NCBI GenBank assembly: GCA_037034305.1
Contig: JBAGJY010000003.1
Coordinates: 124,001 to 188,000, forward strand
Direction of reading: 5' to 3'
DNA from: Streptantibioticus_A sp037034305
Lineage (GTDB): Bacteria; Actinomycetota; Actinomycetes; Streptomycetales; Streptomycetaceae
Length of the DNA: 64,000 nucleotides
In this document: piece after piece, positions 33,074 through 39,801 of the stretch
Layout of the letters: the number at the start of each line of letters is the position of its first letter
Position numbering within the stretch: position 1 is the stretch's first letter
Position numbers and translations under genes: made by a program
Notes under the pieces: model-generated
What the model was told of the DNA's origin: nothing
Database searches by the model: none
What the model saw: the letters and a program-made list of their open reading frames with translations, nothing else

Positions 33074-34492
33074 GTGCAGGCTCACGACGGGATGTACATC
33101 GACGGCGCGTGGCGGCCCGCCGCGGGCCGGGACCGGATCGAGGTGGTCAACCCGGCCGACGAGCGGCCCATCGGATCGGTGCCCGCCGGTACCGCCGAGG
33201 ACGTGGACACCGCGGTGCGCGCCGCCCGGGCCGCCTTCCGCGGCTGGGCGGACACACCGCCCGCCGAGCGCGCCGCCAGGATCGGCGCGCTCGCGACGCG
33301 GCTCGCCGCCCGCCGCGAGGAGATCGCCCGGACCGTGACCGCCGAACTCGGCGCGCCGCTCACCTTCAGCGGCAAGGTCCACACCGACATGCCGACCTCG
33401 GTCGCCGCCTCCTACGCCAGGCTGCTGGAGACCTACGAGTTCACCGAGAAGGTCGGCAACTCCGTCGTCCACCACGAACCGGTCGGCGTCGTCGCGGCGA
33501 TCACCCCCTGGAACTACCCGCTGCACCAGATCGTCGCCAAGGTGGTGCCCGCGCTGGCCGCCGGATGCGCCGTCGTGCTCAAGCCCGCGGAGGACACCCC
33601 GCTGGTCGCCCGGCTGTTCGCCGAGACGGTGCACGAGGCGGGGTTCCCGGCCGGAGTGTTCAACCTGGTCACCGGGCTCGGCCCGGTGGCGGGCCGGGCG
33701 CTGGCCGAACACGAGGGGGTGGACCTGGTCTCGTTCACCGGATCGACCGCCGTCGGCAAGCAGATCGCGGCCGCCGCCGCCCGGTCGGTGAAGCGGGTGG
33801 CGCTCGAACTCGGCGGCAAGTCCGCCAACGTCATCCTGCCGGACGCCGATCTCGGCCGCGCGGTCAGCATCGGAGTGGCCAACGTCATGGCCAACTCCGG
33901 CCAGACGTGCAGCGCCTGGACCCGGATGCTGGTCGACGCCGACCGCTACGAGGAGGCGGTCGAGCTGGCCGTGGCCGCCGCGGCCAAGTACGTACCCGGC
34001 GACCCCACCGACCCGGACACCCGGCTCGGCCCGCTGGTCAACGCCGGGCAGCGGGAGCGGGTGCGCGGCTACATCACAGGCGCGGTGGGGCAGGGCGCGC
34101 GGCTGGTCGCGGGCGGACCCGAGGCGCCGGAGGGCCGCGAGCGCGGATACTTCGTCCGGCCGACCGTGTTCGCCGACGTGACACCGGACATGACCGTCGC
34201 CCAGGAGGAGGTCTTCGGCCCGGTGCTGTCCATCATGCGGTACGAGGACGAGGAGCACGCCCTGCGGATCGCCAACGGCACCGTGTACGGCCTCGCCGGA
34301 GCGGTCTGGTCGGGGGACGAGGCCGCGGCGGTGGCGTTCGCCCGGCGGATGGAGACCGGCCAGGTGGACATCAACGGCGGCCGGTTCAACCCCCTGGCGC
34401 CGTTCGGCGGTTACAAGCAGTCCGGTATCGGGCGGGAACTCGGCTCGCACGGGCTGGCGGAGTTCCTGCACACCAAGTCCCTGCAGTTCTGA
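33074..34492 (+). CDS. NAD(P)-dependent aldehyde dehydrogenase
   Basis: 472 aa ALDH-superfamily enzyme. ITPWNYPLHQIVAKVVPAL and SFTGSTAVGKQI form the cofactor site, ELGGKSANVILPDAD carries the general-base Glu, and ANSGQTCSAWTR carries the catalytic Cys. It oxidises an aldehyde to the acid. It starts with GTG at 33074 and is followed 34 nt later by an alcohol dehydrogenase, suggesting stepwise alcohol-to-aldehyde-to-acid oxidation. Probably under the TetR gene at 35830. Confidence 0.93.
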   Translation: MQAHDGMYIDGAWRPAAGRDRIEVVNPADERPIGSVPAGTAEDVDTAVRAARAAFRGWADTPPAERAARIGALATRLAARREEIARTVTAELGAPLTFSGKVHTDMPTSVAASYARLLETYEFTEKVGNSVVHHEPVGVVAAITPWNYPLHQIVAKVVPALAAGCAVVLKPAEDTPLVARLFAETVHEAGFPAGVFNLVTGLGPVAGRALAEHEGVDLVSFTGSTAVGKQIAAAAARSVKRVALELGGKSANVILPDADLGRAVSIGVANVMANSGQTCSAWTRMLVDADRYEEAVELAVAAAAKYVPGDPTDPDTRLGPLVNAGQRERVRGYITGAVGQGARLVAGGPEAPEGRERGYFVRPTVFADVTPDMTVAQEEVFGPVLSIMRYEDEEHALRIANGTVYGLAGAVWSGDEAAAVAFARRMETGQVDINGGRFNPLAPFGGYKQSGIGRELGSHGLAEFLHTKSLQF

Positions 34493-34526
34493 CCATCCAC
34501 CCTCGCGTTCGTCCTTAGGAGAGACC

Positions 34527-35609
34527 GTGGTCCGCGCCGCCGTACTGCCCGCCGTGGGTGCGCCGTTGGAGATCGCCGAGATCGACCTGCCGGATCCCGG
34601 CCCGGGCCGGGTACGGGTCCGGCTCGCCGCGGCCGGGGTGTGCCACTCCGATCTGTCGCTGGCCAACGGCACGTTGCGGCAACCCGTCCCCGCGGTGCTC
34701 GGCCACGAGGGCGCGGGCACGGTCACCGCGGTGGGCGAGGACGTCGCGGGTCTCTCCGTGGGGGACCGGGTGGTGCTCAACTGGGCGCCGTCCTGCGGAA
34801 GTTGCCACTTCTGCGGGCTCGGTGAGCCCTGGCTGTGCGCCAACGCCGCGGCGGGTGCGGCGGCCCCGTACGCGGCGCGCGCGGCGGACGGCGCCGAACT
34901 GTACCCGGGGCTGGGCACCGCCGTCTTCGCCGAGGAGACGGTGGTGGCCGCGGGCGCGGTGCTGCCGCTGCCGGACGGGGTGCCGCTGACCGAGGCCGCG
35001 CTGCTGGGGTGCGCGGTGCTCACCGGGTACGGGGCGGTGCACCACGCCACCCGGTTGCGGGGCGGGGAGACGGTCGCCGTCTTCGGCGTTGGCGGGGTGG
35101 GGCTCGCGGTGCTGCAGTCGGCCAGGATCGCGGGGGCCGGTGCGGTGATCGCGGTCGATGTCGCCCCGGGCAAGGAGGAGTTGGCCCGCGCCGCGGGGGC
35201 CACCGACTTCGTGCTCGCCGCCGACGACACCGCCAAGCGGATCCGGGGGCTCACCGGCGGGCACGGGGTCGACGCCGCGATCGAGTGCGTCGGCCGCGCC
35301 GACACCATCCGTACCGCCTGGTCCGCCACCCGGCGCGGCGGCCGGACCACGGTGGTCGGCATCGGCGGCAAGGAACAGCAGGTCACCTTCAGCGCGCTGG
35401 AGATCTTCCACTTCGCCCGCACCCTGACCGGCTGCGTCTACGGCAACAGCGACCCGGCGAAGGACCTGCCGGTCCTCGCCGAACACGTTCGCACCGGCGG
35501 CCTCGACCTCTCGGCTATGGTGACCGACCGCATCGGACTCGACCAGATCCCCACCGCGTTCGACGCCATGCTCCAGGGCCGAGGCGGCCGCGCCTTGGTG
35601 GTCTTCTAG
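34527..35609 (+). CDS. Zinc-dependent alcohol dehydrogenase (MDR family)
   Basis: 360 aa. Catalytic zinc ligands are the Cys in GVCHSD and the His/Glu of GHEGAG; the structural zinc is held by the Cys cluster CGSCHFCGLGEPWLC. The Rossmann fold is FGVGGVGLAVLQSA with an acidic residue after it (VIAVDVA), favouring NAD. GTG start with GGAGAGACC upstream. Forms a unit with the aldehyde dehydrogenase. Length and the cysteine cluster fit the class III-like group. Confidence 0.92.
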   Translation: MVRAAVLPAVGAPLEIAEIDLPDPGPGRVRVRLAAAGVCHSDLSLANGTLRQPVPAVLGHEGAGTVTAVGEDVAGLSVGDRVVLNWAPSCGSCHFCGLGEPWLCANAAAGAAAPYAARAADGAELYPGLGTAVFAEETVVAAGAVLPLPDGVPLTEAALLGCAVLTGYGAVHHATRLRGGETVAVFGVGGVGLAVLQSARIAGAGAVIAVDVAPGKEELARAAGATDFVLAADDTAKRIRGLTGGHGVDAAIECVGRADTIRTAWSATRRGGRTTVVGIGGKEQQVTFSALEIFHFARTLTGCVYGNSDPAKDLPVLAEHVRTGGLDLSAMVTDRIGLDQIPTAFDAMLQGRGGRALVVF

Positions 35610-35622
35610 GCACCGCGCCGAA

Positions 35623-35746
35623 GGGGCGCGCGGAACCGCGCGACCAGCCACAACGGCGCCGCAGGCGATTGACGCACCTTGCTGCCCCCCAGTGGGAGCG
35701 CTCACCGTGCCCGCTCGTACTTGATGGCGTGCCCGTCCGCGAGGGG
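35623..35746. repeat. Tandem duplication unit 1, including dispersed repeat copy B
   Basis: About 124 bp almost identical to 35755-35874 at an offset of 132 bp. It begins with the dispersed GGAACCGCGCGACCAGCCAC repeat and ends with a degraded copy of the 3' end of the TetR gene (reverse strand ...YERAR then stop). It differs from unit 2 by scattered substitutions and a 3-4 nt indel. Confidence 0.85.
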
Positions 35747-35754
35747 TCTGGGTA

Positions 35755-35874
35755 GGGGCGCGCGGAACCGCGCGACCAGCCACAACGGCGCCGCAGGCGG
35801 ACGTACCTTGCCGCCCCCAGTGGGAGCGCTCACCGTACCCGCTCGTACTCGATGGCGAGGCCGTCCACGAGGGC
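35755..35874. repeat. Tandem duplication unit 2, including repeat copy C and TetR 3' end
   Basis: The functional copy: it spans the dispersed repeat and the real last codons of the TetR gene (reverse strand ...EYERVR then stop). The match with unit 1 shows that a stretch containing the TetR tail was duplicated in place. Confidence 0.85.
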
Positions 35875-36462
35875 GCGCAGTCCCGTCTCGAACGCGCCCT
35901 CGTCCACCCGCTGTTGGTGCCCGGGGAGCAGATGGGCCTGGCCGAGGTGCGGATAGTCGTCCGGGTCGTACGCGCTCGGGTCGTCCACGAACCCCCGGGC
36001 GAAGGACCCGAGTGCCGACCCGGCGACGAAGTACCGCATCATCGCGCCGATCCGGGTGGCGTGCCCGGGCGGCCAGCCCGCGTTCACCATGCCGCCGAAC
36101 ACCGCGTCCGCCAGCCGCAGTCCGGCCGGTCGGCGGCCGGGACCCTGGGCCAGGAACGGCACGATGTGCGGGTGCGCGGCGAGCGCCGCGCGGTACGAAC
36201 GCGCCCAGCGCACCAGCGCGTCCGTCCACCGAGTGCCGTCCTCGAACATCGACAGGTCCACCTGCGCCACGACGGTGTCGGCGACGGCGTCCAGGATCTC
36301 GTCCTTGGTGCGGAAGTGGTTGTACAGCGACGGTCCGCTGACCCCCAGCTCGGCGGCCAGCCGCCGGGTGGAGACCGCCTGCAGCCCTTCCGCGTCCACC
36401 AGCGCCAGCGCCGTGGCGACGATGCGCTCGCGGCTGAGCAGGGGCTTGCGGGGACGTGCCAT
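35830..36462 (-). CDS. TetR-family regulator of dehydrogenase genes
   Basis: 210 aa. HTH about residues 8-55 (LSRERIVATALALVDAEGLQAVSTRRLAAELGVSGPSLYNHFRTKDEIL) and a TetR_C-type effector domain. ATG at 36462 gives the conserved start MARPRKPLLSRERI; an ATG at 36471 is also in frame. A TetR-type inverted repeat lies 30 nt upstream and a similar one before the aldehyde dehydrogenase, so it likely controls itself, the acyl-CoA dehydrogenase and the dehydrogenase pair. Its 3' end is duplicated downstream. Confidence 0.88.
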   Translation of the reverse strand: MARPRKPLLSRERIVATALALVDAEGLQAVSTRRLAAELGVSGPSLYNHFRTKDEILDAVADTVVAQVDLSMFEDGTRWTDALVRWARSYRAALAAHPHIVPFLAQGPGRRPAGLRLADAVFGGMVNAGWPPGHATRIGAMMRYFVAGSALGSFARGFVDDPSAYDPDDYPHLGQAHLLPGHQQRVDEGAFETGLRALVDGLAIEYERVR

Positions 36463-36491
36463 GCGGCACATAGTAGAGGCCGCCGACGAAA

Positions 36492-36509
36492 AACTAGCAG
36501 CGCTAATTT
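36492..36509. promoter_or_regulatory. TetR-type operator between TetR and acyl-CoA dehydrogenase
   Basis: AACTAGCAGCGCTAATTT, an imperfect inverted repeat, sits 15 nt before the acyl-CoA dehydrogenase start and 30 nt before the TetR start. It resembles the site at 32969-32986. Confidence 0.6.
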
Positions 36510-36523
36510 ACGAGGGGTGCGCC

Positions 36524-37675
36524 GTGGACCTTGGGCTGAACGAGGAACAGGCCGCCGTCCGGCAGCTCGCCAGGGACTTCGTGGACCGCGAGGTCAGCCC
36601 GCACGCGGCGGACTGGGACCGTGCGGAGCGGGTGGACCGCGACATCGTGAAGAAGCTGGGGGAGCTCGGCTTCCTGGGCATGACGATCCCCGAGCAGTAC
36701 GGCGGTTCGGGCGGCGACCACCTCGCGTACTGCCTGGTCACCGAGGAACTGGGGCGCGGTGACTCCGCGGTGCGCGGGATCGTCTCGGTCTCGCTCGGCC
36801 TGGTGGGCAAGTCGGTGGCGGCGTGGGGAAGCGAGGAGCAGAAGCGGCGGTGGCTGCCGCGGCTGTGCTCCGGTGCGGCGGTCGGCTGCTTCGGACTGAC
36901 CGAGCCCGGCACCGGTTCCGACGCGGCCAACCTCACCACCAGGGCGGTGCGGGACGGCGACGGCTACGCCATCACCGGCACCAAGATGTTCATCACCAAC
37001 GGCACCTGGGCGGACGTGGCTCTGGTCTTCGCCCGTACCGGCGCGGAACCCGGGCACAAGGGCATCAGCGCGTTCCTGGTGCCCACCGACACGCCCGGGG
37101 TGCAACGCCGGGAGATCCACGGCAAGTTGGGGCTGCGCGGCCAGGCCACCGCCGAGATCGTGCTCGACGGCGCGTGGGTGCCGACAGGCGCGATGCTCGC
37201 CCCGGAGGGCAAGGGGTTCGCCGTCGCGATGTCCGCGCTCGCCAAGGGGCGGATGTCGGTGGCGGCCGGTTGTGTGGGGATCGCCCAGGCGTGCCTGGAC
37301 GCCGCGGTCGAGTACGCGGGCCAGCGAGAGCAGTTCGGTGCGCCGATCGCGCGGCACCAGCTGGTGCAGGAGTTGCTCGCCGACATCGCGGTGGACGTGG
37401 CCGCCGCCCGGCTGCTGACCTGGCAGGTGGCCGACCACATCGACCGCGGCCTGCCGTTCGCCACCCAGTCCTCGATCGCCAAGCTGCACGCCAGCGAGGC
37501 GGCCGTACGCTGCGCCAACAACGCCCTCCAGGTCTTCGGCGGTTACGGCTACATCGACGAGTACCCGGTCGGCAAACTGCTGCGCGACGCGAGGGTGATG
37601 ACCTTGTACGAGGGCACCAGCCAGATACACAAACTCCTCATAGGCCGCGCCCTGACGGGCGTTGCGGCCTTCTGA
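36524..37675 (+). CDS. Acyl-CoA dehydrogenase
   Basis: 383 aa. GCFGLTEPGTGSDAANL and YAITGTKMFITNGTWAD are the FAD-binding signature, the catalytic Glu lies in the LYEGTSQIHKLLIGR region, and the C-terminal helix bundle (QREQFGAPIARHQLVQELLAD) completes the fold. It oxidises an acyl-CoA to the enoyl-CoA, the first step of beta-oxidation. The start is GTG at 36524 with GAGGGG upstream. It is divergent from its probable TetR repressor. Confidence 0.95.
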   Translation: MDLGLNEEQAAVRQLARDFVDREVSPHAADWDRAERVDRDIVKKLGELGFLGMTIPEQYGGSGGDHLAYCLVTEELGRGDSAVRGIVSVSLGLVGKSVAAWGSEEQKRRWLPRLCSGAAVGCFGLTEPGTGSDAANLTTRAVRDGDGYAITGTKMFITNGTWADVALVFARTGAEPGHKGISAFLVPTDTPGVQRREIHGKLGLRGQATAEIVLDGAWVPTGAMLAPEGKGFAVAMSALAKGRMSVAAGCVGIAQACLDAAVEYAGQREQFGAPIARHQLVQELLADIAVDVAAARLLTWQVADHIDRGLPFATQSSIAKLHASEAAVRCANNALQVFGGYGYIDEYPVGKLLRDARVMTLYEGTSQIHKLLIGRALTGVAAF

Positions 37676-37694
37676 GCAGGTCGGTCGAGGTCCG

Positions 37695-38306
37695 CTACTC
37701 GGGGCGGACCATCCGCAGCACCAGGTCGGCGTAAAGCTCGCCGATCTGGTCCGGGGTGCGGCGGCCGTCCGGGTTGAACCAGCGCGCCACGTCGATGCAC
37801 AGCGAGAGCACGGCGAGCGTCGTACCGGAGACGTCGGGGACGTCGAAGTCGCCGGAGCGCACGCCGTCCTCGATGATCGAGCGCATCGTCGCCTCGCTGC
37901 GCCGCCGCAGCTCGACGATCTGCGCGTGGTGCTCCGGGCCGAGCGCGCCCAGCTCGTACTGCACCACCCGGCCGGTGGTGTGGTGCTCGGCGTGCCAGCG
38001 GACGAAGGAGCGCACCGCGGTGCGCAGCCGCTCAGCCGGGGTGCCGTCGGCCTCGGCGGCCTGCCGTAGCAGCGCCAGGGAGCGGCGGTGGCCGACGCCG
38101 CTGATCTGGTAGAGCAGTTCTTCCTTGGTCTTGTAGTGGATGTAGAGCGCGGCCGGGCTCATCCCGGCCCGCCCGGCGATGTCACGCGTCGTCGTGGCGT
38201 GGTACCCGCGCTCGGCGAAGGCCTCCACCGCGGCGACCACCAGCCGTCTCGCCGCGTCCGGGGTGATGTCACTCCACGCCTCGGTGCCCGTCGCCTCCGC
38301 ATCCAT
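37695..38306 (-). CDS. TetR-family regulator of the MaoC gene
   Basis: 203 aa: HTH about residues 20-66 (RRLVVAAVEAFAERGYHATTTRDIAGRAGMSPAALYIHYKTKEELLYQIS) and a C-terminal domain resembling KstR2/FadR-type regulators of lipid catabolism. Inverted repeats of matching sequence lie before this gene and before the MaoC gene on the same strand, suggesting joint repression. Confidence 0.88.
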   Translation of the reverse strand: MDAEATGTEAWSDITPDAARRLVVAAVEAFAERGYHATTTRDIAGRAGMSPAALYIHYKTKEELLYQISGVGHRRSLALLRQAAEADGTPAERLRTAVRSFVRWHAEHHTTGRVVQYELGALGPEHHAQIVELRRRSEATMRSIIEDGVRSGDFDVPDVSGTTLAVLSLCIDVARWFNPDGRRTPDQIGELYADLVLRMVRPE

Positions 38307-38325
38307 GCGGACACCCTACCCTTCC

Positions 38326-38341
38326 CTGAGCGACCGCTTAG
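38326..38341. promoter_or_regulatory. Operator upstream of the TetR gene
   Basis: CTGAGCGACCGCTTAG; its complement matches the site at 38864-38879 at 14 of 16 positions. Located 20 nt before the TetR start. Confidence 0.6.
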
Positions 38342-38363
38342 CCGCCTCCCGCGGGGCGGCGGC

Positions 38364-38825
38364 TCACAGGTAGAACCGGGCGACCGTCTCCGCCACGCAC
38401 ACCGGCCTGTCCCCGCCCTCCCGCTCGATCGTCACCCGGGTGACCAACTGCACGCCGTCCGGTACCTCGCCCACCTCGGCGATCACCGCGGACGCGCGCA
38501 GCCGTGAGCCGACCGGCACGGGGGAGGGAAAACGCACCTTGTTCAGCCCGTAGTTGACACCCATCCTGACCCCCTCGACCCGCATCAGCTCCGGCATCAG
38601 GGAGGGGATGAGCGAGAGCGTCAGATAGCCGTGCGCGATGGTGCTGCCGAAGGGCCCCTGTGCTGCCTTGATGGGGTCGACATGGATCCACTGGTGGTCG
38701 CCGGTCGCCTCCGCGAACAGGTCGATGCGCTTCTGGTCGACCTCGATCCACGGCGTGCGGCCCAGCTCCTCGCCGACGGCCGTGCGCAGTTCGTCGACCG
38801 AAGTGAAGACCCTGGCCTGCGACAT
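38364..38825 (-). CDS. MaoC-like (R)-specific enoyl-CoA hydratase
   Basis: 153 aa hot-dog fold. FAEATGDHQWIHVDP with the following GPFGSTIAHGYLTLSL is the hydratase-2 motif, holding the catalytic Asp and His. It hydrates enoyl-CoA to (R)-3-hydroxyacyl-CoA. ATG at 38825 is preferred: GGGAGG precedes it and the next start upstream would overlap the operator. It is transcribed toward the TetR gene that likely represses it. Confidence 0.92.
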   Translation of the reverse strand: MSQARVFTSVDELRTAVGEELGRTPWIEVDQKRIDLFAEATGDHQWIHVDPIKAAQGPFGSTIAHGYLTLSLIPSLMPELMRVEGVRMGVNYGLNKVRFPSPVPVGSRLRASAVIAEVGEVPDGVQLVTRVTIEREGGDRPVCVAETVARFYL

Positions 38826-38863
38826 CTGTTGCCTCCCGCGTGCTTGGCGTCGAAGCGCGCTGT

Positions 38864-38879
38864 CTAAGCGCTTGCTCAG
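38864..38879. promoter_or_regulatory. Operator upstream of the MaoC gene
   Basis: CTAAGCGCTTGCTCAG, 39 nt before the MaoC start, matching the site before the TetR gene. Confidence 0.6.
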
Positions 38880-38981
38880 CATGGTTCGCTGGGAGGTCGT
38901 GTGTCAACGTGGCCGAAGTGTTCGCTCGCCGCCGCGGTGGCGGGCCCGCCCGCGACGGCGAGACGGCTCAACCGCGGCGGC

Positions 38982-39593
38982 TCACCGCACCGCGTACCGG
39001 CTCTCCCGGGCGGCGGCCCGCGCCGCCGTCAGCGCACCGGGAGACAGCACCGGCACCGGGACCACGATGCCGCACTCCGTGCACACCGGCCCCGCGGCCG
39101 GATCGTGACGCAGGCCCTCGCGCCACACGATGTGCGTGGCGCCGCAGACCGGACAGCAGTCGCCGGGGGCCGAGTCGAGGGCGGTGATCAGTCGACGCAG
39201 CACATCGGCGAGCCGCCCCGTCGGATGGACCGTTGGATCGTCGCACCAGGCGACCCCGTTCCCGCCCCAGGTGCGCCGGTGCCAGTCGTCAAGGCTGGTG
39301 GGGCGGCGGATGCCGTCGTGCTTCTCGCGCTTGCGGCGGGCGGCGAACTCCGCCTCGTAGGCCAGCCATACCGCCCGGGCCTCCTCCAACTCCTCCAGTG
39401 CGGCGGCGAGTTGCGCGTGGCGTGGATGTCGGTCGTCCGGTGCGAATCCGGCGCGCAGGCACAGGTGGTGCCAGGTCGCCCGGTGGCCGTACGGTGCGAA
39501 GCGCTCCAGGCACCGGCGCAGGCAGGTGCGTTGTTCGGCGTCTATCAACCGCGGATCGCGTACCCGTCTCGCGAGACTGCGGAACCCGGCCAT
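38982..39593 (-). CDS. Uncharacterised zinc-ribbon protein
   Basis: 203 aa. I do not recognise a family. The N-terminal two thirds are charged and helical (EQRTCLRRCLERFAPYGHRATW, AALEELEEARAVWLAYEAEF). A zinc ribbon follows with two knuckles, CPVCG and CTECG, spaced about 35 residues. Such proteins are often small nucleic-acid or protein binders. It is a single gene, divergent from the penicillin-acylase gene. Confidence 0.7.
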   Translation of the reverse strand: MAGFRSLARRVRDPRLIDAEQRTCLRRCLERFAPYGHRATWHHLCLRAGFAPDDRHPRHAQLAAALEELEEARAVWLAYEAEFAARRKREKHDGIRRPTSLDDWHRRTWGGNGVAWCDDPTVHPTGRLADVLRRLITALDSAPGDCCPVCGATHIVWREGLRHDPAAGPVCTECGIVVPVPVLSPGALTAARAAARESRYAVR

Positions 39594-39759
39594 CTCGTAC
39601 CACCTCCGTCACAGTGGACCACAACAGCTCGTGGCGCTATGGAATGGACGTACCGGGCCCGCAATCGGCTCCCGGAGTGAAGGAGTTGTGGAGAGGGACG
39701 TCGTAGATCCAGCCGAGATCGAAAACATGACGGCTGCTCATCTTCCCGCATAGCCCTAC

Positions 39760-39777
39760 CGACGGTAACCTCCGTCG
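39760..39777 (+). promoter_or_regulatory. Inverted repeat upstream of the acylase gene
   Basis: CGACGG-N6-CCGTCG, 25-42 nt before the acylase ATG. Candidate operator or 5'-UTR hairpin. Confidence 0.4.
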
Positions 39778-39801
39778 CATTCCCCCCAGGGAGGAGCAGG
39801 A

